From contig JAMYGW020000004.1 of assembly GCA_025617375.2 (NCBI GenBank), forward strand, positions 1,178,001 through 1,242,000: 64,000 nucleotides of DNA. The letters are read 5' to 3'. Origin of the DNA: Acarospora socialis. Lineage: Eukaryota; Ascomycota; Lecanoromycetes; Acarosporales; Acarosporaceae. Both the position numbers and the translations under genes were made by a program. The notes below the pieces were generated by a model. It ran no database searches and was not told the DNA's origin. It saw nothing but the letters and a program-made list of their open reading frames with translations. Positions 12,353 through 22,918 of the stretch are shown piece by piece (position 1 is the stretch's first letter; the number at the start of each line of letters is the position of its first letter).

Positions 12353-14008
12353 TCATGCCCCGGCCCTCCTCCCCAATCCCCCACTAACGTTACTCGCATG
12401 TGCCAGCAAAAACTTACAGCACGTAAGCGTATACTTGCACGCCCGCGTCCAGTTCTCGTCCTGGTTAAATCCCAACTTGATACTGGTGTCGCCGATCCGA
12501 TCTTTCTTGATCCCGTAGGGCAACGTGAGGCCTTTCCCTCTGGCGTTACCGTCGGCACTGGTTCCTGCACGTGCGGGTGCCGGTACGGAAGATTGGTGCT
12601 CAACGTGCTGGCCGAGTTGGCGCAGGCAGTCGAGGAAGGCGACCATGGCGCTGTCGAAGCGGCGGTGCATGAATTTGTCGAGGCCGAGCGGGAGTTCGCC
12701 GGAGGAGTAGAGTTCGAGGGTGGTAATTTTCGGCGTGTTGGTCGTAGTCGTTGTGGTGTTGGTGTTGGTGGTACCGGTTGCGGTGGACGATGAAGGGGGT
12801 GGTTGCTGTGGGTATTCAATCCTTTCGATGCGCGAGGTCGAGCCCATCGGCTTGAGCCTGTATCCTTCGAACGTGAACCCTAGCTTCTCTGCGACTGTGG
12901 CAAGGAGGAGTAGGGTTTGGCCCCACGCCGCGTTAATCTCGGCCCACTCCACCGGCAGGTTTGCGAGTCGACCGAGTCGGAGGCCGTTGATTGTGCCGAA
13001 GAAGCCGTCGTGGCCGATGCAGAAGGTGTCGTTGTAGACGTTAGTGCGCTGTAGTCGCTCCAGCTGCCGCGAGTCGTGGTCGTACTGGAGGTTCACTCCG
13101 TCTCGCTCGTTTTGAAACTCGGATAGCGTTAAGGCGAAAGCGTTGCGCTCACGCCAGAACTTTTCTTCCTCCAGGTCCAGCTGTCTGGCTTCTTCCTCCA
13201 GGCTGGCGATCTCGTCGTCCACGGCGGCTTTCTCTTTCTCTAGTTTGACCAGCTCAGCAAACGCAGCGGCTTCCGCTTCTCGCGTCGTTTTGAGTTGTTC
13301 CTCCGATTTTTTCACCGCTTCGGGCGACCGCACTTCGGCGTTGAGTTTCTTCAGAAAGTCGACATAGGCGTCTCGTTCCCGCGTGGAGCTAGCCAAGCGT
13401 TTCTGCAACCCTTCGACGAGCAGCTCCGTGCATTCGACACAGATGGGATGGTCGATGTCTGAGCGCGAGGAGAGTATTTCGAACAAACGGGTGGTGACCT
13501 CGGCTTGGTGGGAGAATGACTGCTTCTGATCACCGTCTGACCCTGATTTCGCGGTAGCAGGTTGGCTGCCTTTGGAACCTGGCGGTTTACCGTTCACATT
13601 GTTGGTGGGCAGAGGCGGGACGACTTGTGACTCGGTGAGCATGACGAAGGACATTGCGGGGTTGTCCCGATGCCCAACCTTTGCTGAGGCTGCATCGGCG
13701 ACTGGGGTGGCCAGACCATGGCGCGGCGCCGGCACGACGCGCTTGAAGGTTGGCGATTGAGCATCTTGGGAGACTCTGTCGTAGACATCCTTGCGATCCT
13801 GAGGGTAGGCTGATCGGGCTGGGGTACTGTCTTTAGGATGCTGGTGAATATAGTTTCCAGTAGAGCCTGTGACTACTTAGCTACGTTCAACCAACCGTTG
13901 TTAACAGACGAAGCTAGACATACCTACGAGAAGATCAAAGGCAGCAGGATTCAGATCCTCGAGTGAGCTGTCAAGTCTTAGTGGTGTTCGGCATTTCTGG
14001 CAATACAT
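12353..14008 (-). CDS. atg6: Atg6/Vps30 (Beclin 1), autophagy and VPS protein
   Basis: Exon 1 is 13924-14008 and exon 2 is 12353-13866, separated by a 57-nt intron; the product is 532 residues. The N-terminus carries the family CxxC (MYCQKCRTPLRL, Cys3 and Cys6), and a second CxxC (ICVECTELLVEGL) lies at residues 171-174. A coiled coil rich in Glu/Lys/Leu spans roughly 180-290, then the BARA domain (YNDTFCIGHDGFFGTINGLR) runs to the end. Atg6 is the regulatory subunit of the Vps34 PI3-kinase complexes I and II at the phagophore and endosome. Around residues 376-402 the BARA domain contains a Thr/Asn-rich low-complexity insertion between IERIEYPQQPP and ITTLELYSSGELPLG. It has no AG acceptor within it and is likely translated. 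The gene is head to head with SCM3 (239 nt). Confidence 0.95.
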
Positions 14009-14247
14009 CGCTCCTCCTTCCTCAAGCAATGCTTCAAGGAGGGAGGGTCTGTTGGTTTGGAGGTAGGACTTTATGCAGGTAGGTCATAAGGTTATGCAGA
14101 TGTGGAAGTACCTAATGTCTACCTTATGCAAACACTTTAGGCGCGTCGCTGATAACTACCTAGGCACGAGCCAACCAGCCCCACCCCGGCTTCAAAACAT
14201 CTCCAGCATCACCGTGCTCTCAAGAATCGATTCAACAAGCTTCGGCG

Positions 14248-16761
14248 ATGGAGCCTCCGCCAAAGCGTCCTCGGGTTTCTAATGTTACTAGAAAGGATGG
14301 TGTACACCCAGACTTCGATTTGGAGGAATCACGGGCCCGCAACGACTTGCGCTTGAAGTCTACGTTTGAAGCCATCTTCAGGAAATACGAGCATGATTTT
14401 ACCGGCATTGGCGACGAGATTGACCTCCAGACTGGAGAGATCGTGGTCAACAATGGCCACATAATGGATATGCGCAGCGAGCACGATACCGGAGATAGGA
14501 AAACAGGCCCAAGCGAAAACTTGAGAGCGTCCACGAGCGCAATTGGCGACGAACTGAGGCCTAGAGACACAGCGAGTTTACTGTCGGACGACTTTGATAC
14601 GTTGAGCAGTCGTGGACCTGATCAGGCAAAAGTGTGCGTGGACATGGGAGTGCTAAGCGACAATGATGATGTGGACAGCCTGTTGGGCTCGGAGCAGGAC
14701 ACAAACGTACCGATAGAACAAGACCCGCAGATGAAGGACATGTGGGACGCAGGAGAGGGCGCCAGAGACGGAAAGGCTTGGAATGACGGCGGCCCTTTTC
14801 GAGGTCTCCCTTCGCAACAAGCTATCTTGTCTCAATTCGGACCGATACTGGGACTTCAGATTGCCAATCTTGTCTCCAATGTTGGCAACACAAACTACGC
14901 GCCGGTCGAAGAGGCTTGGTGTGCACCAGATCTGCCCACAGCTCCTCCAGCTCAGAGACCAATATTTAACTCACTGATCAATATGCGCCGGGAGCGGTCG
15001 GTTTCACCGCTGAACCAGACGTCCATATGGGCTCCGTCAAGCTCAACAGTTCGGCCAAATAAAGGCGGCGTTGTTGATATTGGCAAGAGGATACCGAATT
15101 TCCATAGTTCATTTACCACCAAGGCAAAAGTCCCAGTAGCGGACAATACACAGATGAAATCCAGAAGCAGCAATTATGACAAAGTTGTATTCGGGGACGG
15201 TAGCCATCATCCAAGTTCGAAACGAAAGCTTCATGAGTCACCATTAAGATATTTCCCTTCGCCTCAGGAGAATGGGCCAGACTCTTATACTATTGAACAG
15301 TCTAACACAATTAGTAACCACCAGATCCAACCGCAACAAGTGAATGGAAAAGCTAGCTATGCCACACCAAGGTCATCGCCACTGAATAATTCGAAAACTT
15401 TACAAATCTCCCAAGTTTCACCACCAAAGAGAAAAAGGCTACAGCAACCCAAGCATACGGCTGCGACTGTGAGCGAGGGAGGCCCACCCCTCAAAAAGCA
15501 GGACTTTGCACACCACATAACACCTGAGAAAACTACCACACAACACCCTAGAGTGGAACTTCAGGAATTGGTGTCTCCACGCTCCAATCTATCACCACTT
15601 TTCGAGAGGAAGCGACTGACATATTGTGCGCGGTGGACAACTCGGGAAGAAGAGCTCCTGCGGCACCTTAAAGAGAACACGGATCTAGAATATTCGCAGC
15701 TTGTGGAGTACTTTCCAGGGAGGACCAAGGCTAACATAAGGGCACACTCCCTCCTGATGGCACCTAGACTCAAGTCGAAATCAGGGGACTCAAAAGTGCT
15801 ACCGGGAACGCCATACACACTTCAAGAGGACGAGTTGCTGCAGGAACTCAGATCAAATAAAGGATTGCCTTGGAAGGATATCATGACCTCATTCCCGACC
15901 AGGACAATGAATTCTCTGAAAGTACGGTACTGTAGAGTACTGCAGAAGACGCAACATAGCACGAGGCCAAAGACATCAGAGGAGTCTACATCTGCAACAT
16001 CGGAAGGTCTTCTGGACATCGACTCCGTGGAAACCAGCTTGGGAGTTGCACCAAGCGAGCAGAAGGTGCCTGAGGGTCGCACAAATACTGAATCCTTGGA
16101 TGGGGAACACGCAACGCAGTTCTCGCCTCAATATATTGAAGCAGCAGGTCCAAGCGTTTTGTGTGAAGCAACAGACAAAGCCCAGCCTCTGCTGCCCTCC
16201 AGAGAGATTGAAAAGACGCCTTTAGAAGATCCGGCGCCAAAGCTGAATCGTTCTTCAAATGCAGCCATCAAGGTCGTCATTCACACTGGTACCTCCAAAC
16301 AACGACAACACATAGCGCATGGAGAAGGCGCCATAACGGATACGGCTACTCCAGACTCGGATGTTAGAGTTCAGTGTCAGGGTGAGAATATCAGTGTAGA
16401 GCGGGCATCTCCTCTCAAGCGGGATCTTTCAGGACGGTCTAAGTCTTCGCGAAAGAAGATTTCCCAATCGCGCACATCAAAGTCCACACCTACGGCAAGC
16501 GCGAAGCAGAAGGTTACGAAGCCAAGTAGTTCGCAAGGGAGTGGGTCAAAGGCATCGCCTAAGACGTTGACACCACGATCCCAAACAGCCCTTGTCTCCC
16601 TACTCGGAGATGTTACAGATGATGAAGACGAGCTCAGCAAGCCTGCTACGATTGATGGCGGTTCGAAAGACCGTCCTCTTACGACTCCAAACCGGACGCT
16701 CGGGCAAGGCTGCATGGGTAGTAAAAGCTGTGATCGGAAGTTCTGCTTTAAGTGTATGTGA
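14248..16761 (+). CDS. scm3: Scm3/HJURP-type CENP-A chaperone with two Myb/SANT repeats
   Basis: A single uninterrupted exon of 837 residues begins at MEPPPKRPRV. Residues ~20-80 hold the Scm3 signature: a helix (LKSTFEAIFRKYEHDF) followed by GDEIDLQTGEIVVNNGHI. Scm3 proteins load the centromeric histone H3 variant. Two Myb-like domains follow, at about 455-515 (ARWTTREEELLRHLKE) and 520-570 (YTLQEDELLQELRSNKGLPW), a fusion known for filamentous-fungal Scm3. The rest is disordered, Ser/Lys-rich and basic. The C-terminus has four cysteines at 822, 828, 833 and 836 (CMGSKSCDRKFCFKC) that could bind zinc; the frame stops one residue later. The assignment rests on the signature and domain order rather than a search. 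Confidence 0.85.
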   Translation: MEPPPKRPRVSNVTRKDGVHPDFDLEESRARNDLRLKSTFEAIFRKYEHDFTGIGDEIDLQTGEIVVNNGHIMDMRSEHDTGDRKTGPSENLRASTSAIGDELRPRDTASLLSDDFDTLSSRGPDQAKVCVDMGVLSDNDDVDSLLGSEQDTNVPIEQDPQMKDMWDAGEGARDGKAWNDGGPFRGLPSQQAILSQFGPILGLQIANLVSNVGNTNYAPVEEAWCAPDLPTAPPAQRPIFNSLINMRRERSVSPLNQTSIWAPSSSTVRPNKGGVVDIGKRIPNFHSSFTTKAKVPVADNTQMKSRSSNYDKVVFGDGSHHPSSKRKLHESPLRYFPSPQENGPDSYTIEQSNTISNHQIQPQQVNGKASYATPRSSPLNNSKTLQISQVSPPKRKRLQQPKHTAATVSEGGPPLKKQDFAHHITPEKTTTQHPRVELQELVSPRSNLSPLFERKRLTYCARWTTREEELLRHLKENTDLEYSQLVEYFPGRTKANIRAHSLLMAPRLKSKSGDSKVLPGTPYTLQEDELLQELRSNKGLPWKDIMTSFPTRTMNSLKVRYCRVLQKTQHSTRPKTSEESTSATSEGLLDIDSVETSLGVAPSEQKVPEGRTNTESLDGEHATQFSPQYIEAAGPSVLCEATDKAQPLLPSREIEKTPLEDPAPKLNRSSNAAIKVVIHTGTSKQRQHIAHGEGAITDTATPDSDVRVQCQGENISVERASPLKRDLSGRSKSSRKKISQSRTSKSTPTASAKQKVTKPSSSQGSGSKASPKTLTPRSQTALVSLLGDVTDDEDELSKPATIDGGSKDRPLTTPNRTLGQGCMGSKSCDRKFCFKCM

Positions 16762-16900
16762 CAAGTGCAGCATTGCTGCCTGGCTGATAAGGCGAGCTTC
16801 TGCTTGGGTTGTCAGATTATGAAGCACTTTTGCCAGTCGCGTTTCGGTATTAGATAGATGGCATGAGTTTGCAGAGTGAAACTGCTCAACTAGAATTACC

Positions 16901-18407
16901 CTAACTCTCTTCTACGGCGTTCAGTACATCATTCAAGTCAGTGGCTTTTCGGCCCCCAATGATTCCCGCTTTTGCCCAAAACTTAGACAAGTGTCTAGTC
17001 CCTGAGTCGCACAGTATAGTGACTACTCTATGTCCCGGACCGAGAGAGAGGGCCGTCTTCGCGGCCGCAACACCTAGGATGGAGTGGTGAGCATAAGTTA
17101 GTTGATCCGAACAGCAACGAGACCTTACAGTTTACAGCACTACTGCTGCCTATAAAGATCCCGTCCTTCTCAACTAGCCATCTCGCCATTGCCATGGCCT
17201 GCTCATCACTGACTCTAACAGCGTCATCAACTAACTCTCTTCCAGCCTCGAAGTTAGCCGTTACTCGATTGATGCCAATCCCCTCCACGATCGTGTCGAC
17301 TTGATGTCTTCGTCTTGTCCCCTCCCGCTCCTTAGGATCGAACATAACCCCGTACTTGACCCGGTTGAACAATCCACTACCCTGTGGGTCTGCCAGAACG
17401 ACCTTCATCGCAGGTAATCTTGGCTTGAGGAACAACGCCACTCCTGAGATCGTCCCACCTGTCCCCGCTCCTGCGACGAAAGCATCAAGTTGTCCGGCAC
17501 ATTGACGGTAGATCTCCGGACCAGTACCGTCGAAGTGAGCTCGCCAGTTTGCTGCCGTTTCGAATTGGTCGGCGAAGAAGCCGCGGCCGGAACGGGACGC
17601 ATCAGCAGTATGCTCCATGGCGAGAGTACGAGCGCGGTTCACGAAATGCTGAGGATCGACAATGGGTGCTGGGGGAACGCGGTCGACCACGGCACCGAGC
17701 TTAAGCAGGAGGTCGGATTTCTCGGTAGCCTGGTCGGAGGGCATGCAGCTTAACATGGTCCATGAGCTTTTTTACCAGAACTGATAGGGTTTCGGGCAAA
17801 GCTATCAAGCTTGAGTGCATACATGTGCGCCAAATATCCACGTGCTCGGCAGATTGTAGCCAAAGAGATCCCCGTGGATCCCACGGTGCCTTCGTAGATC
17901 ACATCACCCGAATTGGGAGTCAAGAGCCCTTGTTCTTCAGCCTATGCGATAGTTTCAGGCCAGCCGGTTTGCGATTATGGAAAGTTGTTCTACCAGTTGT
18001 ATGATACTCATAGCTACCCTATCCTTCGGGCTGCCTCCTCCGCCATTGAGAAACTGAGACTGATTAGAGCCTTCATACGCTGACTTCCAGCTCGCCAGCT
18101 ATCGTACCTCTGCTTTCGCCAGTATGTCGCAGCCAGTAGCCTCAGACAATGACTTTATCTTGATCAGGGGAGTGTTCCCAATACAAGCTTCAATACCCTC
18201 GAGTATTGTAGGCCCGGGCACTGCAGGTAGATTTCCATCCGTGTTATCTCTTAGTGCTACCTTCTCCAGCCCATTTTGTATAACCACAGTCCTTCGCCGT
18301 CGCCGGAAGCGGCGCTCCAAGTCTGGGTAGAAATCCTTGAAGCCAAGAGTCAAGACAATACCGGCGACGAAGGCTGCAGTCAGATAGAGTCGTGAATAAC
18401 TACTCAT
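16901..18407 (-). CDS. Mitochondrial cysteine synthase-like PLP enzyme (Mcy1/cysteine synthase 2)
   Basis: Five exons (18108-18407, 17994-18053, 17823-17941, 17129-17748, 16901-17073) encode 423 residues; introns are 54, 52, 74 and 55 nt. The N-terminus has one membrane segment (residues ~8-23) followed by a highly basic stretch (RRFRRRRR), as in yeast Mcy1, a mitochondrial outer-membrane protein. The fold type II PLP-enzyme motifs are clear: GNTPLIKIKSLSE, the PLP lysine at residue 110 in GGSPKDRVAM, the substrate loop EGTVGSTGIS, the phosphate loop GAGTGGTISG and the C-terminal TILCDSGTRHLSKFW. The likely reaction is O-acetylserine plus sulphide to cysteine, or a related beta-replacement. 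It shares a 165-nt divergent promoter with the NDUFAF7 homologue. Confidence 0.9.
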
Positions 18408-18572
18408 AATCCAAGGGATAGGACGAAACGCAACTCCATTGTCGTTGGCGGTTGACAGTCATAATGATAAATCGTTGTAGACCTCCCGTTCCCGAGCTTG
18501 CGGAGCTCGGGCCACATCAATGGGGCATCATCGCTTCAACCTTCACTTCGCATACTCGCAGCTCCACCAACA
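18408..18572. promoter_or_regulatory. Compact divergent promoter of two mitochondrial-protein genes
   Basis: Only 165 nt separate the start codons of the Mcy1-like and NDUFAF7-like genes, so both promoters must overlap here. No obvious TATA box is seen. Confidence 0.5.
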
Positions 18573-20210
18573 ATGGACTCGCCCATTGTCACACAGCTTT
18601 TCCGTCAGTTATTCCGCCATCGATCATGTCAGGCATTACGATCTCATTCGGCGTTGCCGTTTCGGATAGGCGGCGTATCCATGCCGCTGAGACGGACCAT
18701 TTCAAGTCGAGGAGACGGCAACAGTCGGCAGGAGAGCAACTGGCAGCAGAGGACGGACCTATTCCCTCAGGATAGATCGGAAGAATTCAAGAAATACCCA
18801 ATAGTTACAGCAGATGGATTGAGGACCAGAAGGGAGAGACCTCGGAGGGTGAAGATGCTTACACGGGACTTCATAGAGGGTAGCTCCCCCGCATACATTG
18901 CCTTAATCATACTGAAGTCGAGTCACAGATAGTCTATACAATCCAAATTACGGATACTTCTCCAAGCAGGTTGTCATCTTCACACCCGGCGACCCATTCG
19001 ATTTCAGCCGTATGCGCGATGAACCTGAATTTCATGCCATACTGGGGCAGCGCTACATCGCTTTTGAGGACGCTTTGGATGAGAAAGAGCCCAATGAAGC
19101 CCGCCAACTCTGGCACACGCCTACAGAACTCTTCCGTCCCTATTACGGCGAAGCAATTGCGCGCTACCTGGTCACGAACTACAAGCTATCCTTATACCCC
19201 TACCATGATCTCATCATCTACGAAATGGGGGCCGGCAACGGCACTCTTATGCTTAACATCCTCGACTACATACGCGACACCGATCCCGAAGTCTACGCCC
19301 GCACGAAGTTCAAAGTCATCGAAATCTCCTCATCCCTCGCCACCCTCCAGCAACAACACCTCGAGAAATCCGCATCGTCCCGAGGCCACAGCGAACACGT
19401 CGAGATCATCAACCGCTCGATCTTCTCCTGGGACACTTACGCCCCCTCCCCATGCTTCTTCCTCGCGCTAGAGGTCTTCGACAACTTCGCCCACGACAGC
19501 ATCCGCTACGACCCCTTCACCGAAGAACCCCTCCAAGGCACCGTCCTCATCGACAACGAAGGCGACTTCTACGAATTCTACACCCGCACCATCGACCCCG
19601 TCGCCGCACGCTTCCTCCGCGTGCGCTCTGCCGCCTGCTCAGCACCCTACAGACACCCTCTGCACTCATCAAAGCTGCTCCGCTCCATCAAGTCACGCCT
19701 ACCGCTCGCGGCGAACTTGACCGAACCGGAATACATCCCAACCCGACTCATGCAGTTCTTCGACATCCTCCACAAATACTTCCCCGCGCACCGTCTCCTC
19801 GCCAGCGACTTCCACAGCCTGCCGGACACCATCCCCGGCGTCAACGCGCCCGTCGTGCAGACGAGGTACCAGCGGCGTACCGTCCCAGTTCGCACGCCCT
19901 TCGTAAGCCGCTTCCTCTTCCGTTTTCTCCTCTCCCCTCCGTTTTCCATCGCTCTCTCCAAACTTGACGCTCCATACTGACCATCCCTGCGCAAATATAG
20001 GTCCTCCAAGGCTACTTCGACGTCCTCTTCCCGACCGACTTCGCCGTCATGGAAGACATGTACCGCGCCATGACGGGCAAGCTGACGCGCGTCATGGCGC
20101 ACGAGGACTTCATGCAGCGCTGGGCCTACGTCGAGGACACGCAGACGCGCAGCGGCGAGAATCCCTTGCTCAGCTGGTATAAGAATGCGAGCGTCATTAC
20201 TACCGTTTAA
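18573..20210 (+). CDS. NDUFAF7-like protein arginine methyltransferase, complex I assembly
   Basis: Three exons (18573-18879, 18929-19902, 20001-20210) with introns of 49 and 98 nt encode 496 residues. The start MDSPIVTQLFRQLFRH begins an Arg/Ser-rich, acid-poor N-terminus typical of a mitochondrial targeting signal. The DUF185 methyltransferase domain is evident from LTRDFIEDSLYNPNYGYFSK, the SAM-binding EMGAGNGTLMLNILDYI around residue 201, and LALEVFDNFAHDSI. Human NDUFAF7 dimethylates Arg of NDUFS2 in early complex I assembly. The C-terminus (LQGYFDVLFPTDFAVMEDMY) is conserved. The upstream ATG at 18498 is less likely the start, as it would add a non-conserved segment. Confidence 0.9.
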
Positions 20211-20838
20211 AGGAAGGTGTGGTTACTGTGCCATCCACGTACATACTTGCTGATGCTTTGACTGGTGGAGCGAAGCCGGGCAGATGGACAATCATAGCGC
20301 ATTTCCTGGGAGTCTGGTGTTGGCGATTTTAACATCTTGGAAGCTTGTGCTACGAAGTCGCTATGCATGTGCATGTGTGTATAGGGTGGATTAGGCTGTT
20401 CTCAATTATATTCGCTCAGTGATGATAGTTTGAGCTACCTGATCCATTTCTCGCAGTTATCTATTGCCAGTCATCCCAATTTGTCCGGTGACCTTGCGTC
20501 CCAATTGCAGCGCACTGCTGGACGCTGGCGGGCCATAGAGTAAGCACAACGCCCAGCATTCTTTGCTGCAAGTAACGCCCTATATTACAGACAAATTGAA
20601 AGAAGATTGCCCAGCTAGTAAGAGGCATTGGGGTGCGTATAACAATACCACCATCATCCCATCGGACGTGCAGTCGTGAGATGTAGGCGTCAGTAGGAGC
20701 CTCCAATAGAGCCGATAACGTCACGCATAAGCAAAACCAAAGTCGGTGAATATGAAGATTCGTGTGGCCATGGGGACAGACCAGTGCGACCGCCATCGGA
20801 AGTCAACACCCAAGCGGGTGCGTGAGGGATGCGCACGA
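20211..20838. other. Convergent intergenic region
   Basis: Between the 3' ends of the NDUFAF7-like gene and TFIIS. I see no supported gene; minus-strand frames at 20461-20796 and 20690-20944 are not conserved. Confidence 0.5.
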
Positions 20839-21854
20839 TCAGGAGAACTAGAGGAGCAAAGTCAACAACCCATCCTCTACAAGCACCAAACCTCCATAGT
20901 CGGAACCCACCTTCCACCGATTCCCACAGATCGTACACTCGCAAAACGTCGTCATCGGCTCATCCGCACTGCGCGTCTGCGCCTGACTGTAGCTGACCTT
21001 CCGCTGCCCGCACTTGCCGCACTGCAGGCTCGTCGACACGCTCCGCTCGGCCTGCGCCACCATCGCCATGTCCATGTTCTCCTTCTGGATCTTCTCGTCC
21101 TCGGCGCGCCGCTCCGCCGACTTGAGTTCCTCGTGCGTCATCACCACGAAGCGCTCGGGGGATATCTCGCCGGATAGAACGCGTTTGCGGAGGGAGGGGT
21201 TGGATTTGTTTTTAAGGTTTTGGTACAGCGAGCGCATTTTGGTGCGGTAGGCTTCGGCGATGTCCGGGCCGAATTCGGAGAAGGCGGCGTGTTCGACTTC
21301 CGAGGCGCGTTTGAAGATCGTGGAGGGTGCTGGGTGAAGGGTGCGTTAGGTTTGGGTGCTTAATGGGTAGGAGGATGGCTGAATAGGTAGAGAAGGGAGT
21401 GCTTACCTTCTTCGGACATGTGGCAAAGTCCGTCGTAGATTAAGCCTATGCAATTATCGCGCGTCTTGTCGCCCGTCTTGGAGATATCTATGCCGTCTTT
21501 CCTCCAGGTGCGTTGGTCTGGAGGGACGGTCGACTTCGACTTTTCTGATGAGGTGTTGGGTGCGGGCGACGCTGGTCCGTTTGTACGCTTCGCGGGTGTC
21601 GCCGGCTTTTTCTTCGTCACGTCGTTCCGCCATTTGGATACGATTTCGCTGGCTAGTCGTGCCACGTCTGGGTTCTTGTGTTGCTTGGATTTGTTGACTA
21701 TCACTCCGATCTTGGTTGACCTCAGGAGGTCCTCAGTAGCGACTACGCCGGTCTTTAAATCGTTTAGTATCTTGAGGATGTTCGCCGGGGGCTCTCCGGC
21801 TGTTGTTGCTTTTTGCAGTGCCTTGGACTTGGCATTGACCTCCTGCAACTCCAT
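20839..21854 (-). CDS. Transcription elongation factor TFIIS
   Basis: Three exons: 21407-21854, 20911-21329 and 20839-20847, with introns of 77 and 63 nt; 291 residues. The start is ATG at 21852-21854 (MELQEVNAKSKALQKAT); a TTG four codons upstream is not used. Domain order is the N-terminal LW domain (~1-80), a Lys/Pro/Ser linker, the central Pol II-binding domain (~140-245) and the C-terminal zinc ribbon with Cys253, Cys256, Cys281 and Cys284. The catalytic Asp272-Glu273 pair lies in SADEPMTTF; it enters the Pol II active site and stimulates cleavage of backtracked RNA. The last exon encodes only Phe, Ser and the stop, yielding the conserved WKFS-type end. Read-through into the second intron would instead replace these residues. 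Confidence 0.93.
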
Positions 21855-22918
21855 ACTCTTGCTCAACGATCCGTGACAGTATGGGCGTACAGATTCCTTC
21901 TTATGAGATCATGCAGTTGAGAAGCGGTATCTGGTGGACAACCGCGGTTCGATGTGTCAAAGGATGTCGAACAGAGAATCAATGAAGATGCTGGACGTTG
22001 TTCGGTTATATGCCTATTGTATCATGTAGAGTTAGCTGTATACCCTGACCATAATCACATTAGAAATCCAAGTAATCTCTGGAGCTCATGAAAGCCAGAT
22101 TCGAAAGACGGTCCTTGAACGTCTGAGGCCGCTTCGGCAACACTTCTCAGGACGTAGTCCGCAGTTGACATTCCGGACTAGGTGCAGTGTCGTACAGCGT
22201 CCAGCCCTCGTTCAAGCTTTATGACTTATTCCAAGTTGAGCTGTACCGTTCCATCGCTATCCAATATTATTAGGTAGTCTTGGAGATCGGACCTCCAACC
22301 CAAGCATCCCCTCTCGACCCATTCTCCCGGCACTCCAAGGTGGTCTTCTCTGGGGATTCCGGGGGAGCCAAAGTCCGGCTGAGGGCACCGGCTCATATTG
22401 AAACCAGGAGGCTGCTGTGTTCTCAAAAGCGGTTGTGTGATGATTGCCTCGAAGCGCTGCAGCCTTGACATGGTCACGCGACACAGGTTCAGGCTCTGTG
22501 CTCCAGGCGGTTGTCGTTCTGGAGGAAGGCTTGAGGGTGATGCATCTGAACAGGTGGTACTTTACCTAATTGAACTTGAGTCCTCTTTGCCGTAATGGTA
22601 GTTCCTCCCGCGACGTAGATAGTGAGGGTCCCCTGTTGCAACTGAAAGTGATGTGTGGATAGATTGAGGAATGCCGTGAGTTGGGGTTGGAGTTAATACA
22701 AAAGAGCCGCATCATGAGCCGCAACATTTGAGTTCCCAAATTACGTAGCGATGCCCCTCCGTACACTCTAGAGTACCTTATAATTTTTCTCTATGCTGCA
22801 CGTCAACGGCTTTCTAACGCATTGTATTTCGTCTGACTGAATTACATTTGACAGCTACTCTTCTTCATGTCAACGCTTGTGGATTTGTTCGTCAGTCTAA
22901 AACTCCGCTTCTCCCAAG
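21855..22918. other. Intergenic region upstream of TFIIS
   Basis: About 1.06 kb holding the TFIIS promoter and the 3' UTR of the MYND gene. An 82-codon minus-strand frame with an ATG at 22471 (ending at 22226) has a plausible-looking tail (LQDYLIILDSDGTVQLNLE) but no recognised family and no support. Confidence 0.4.

Noticed and set aside
12235-12819. 194-codon minus-strand frame near the ATG6 3' end
   Set aside because: It overlaps the ATG6 BARA domain in another frame and is low-complexity Pro/Ser/Arg.
22226-22471. Short minus-strand ATG frame in the TFIIS upstream region
   Set aside because: About 80 residues, no recognised family and no splice or context support, so it is mentioned only as unsupported.
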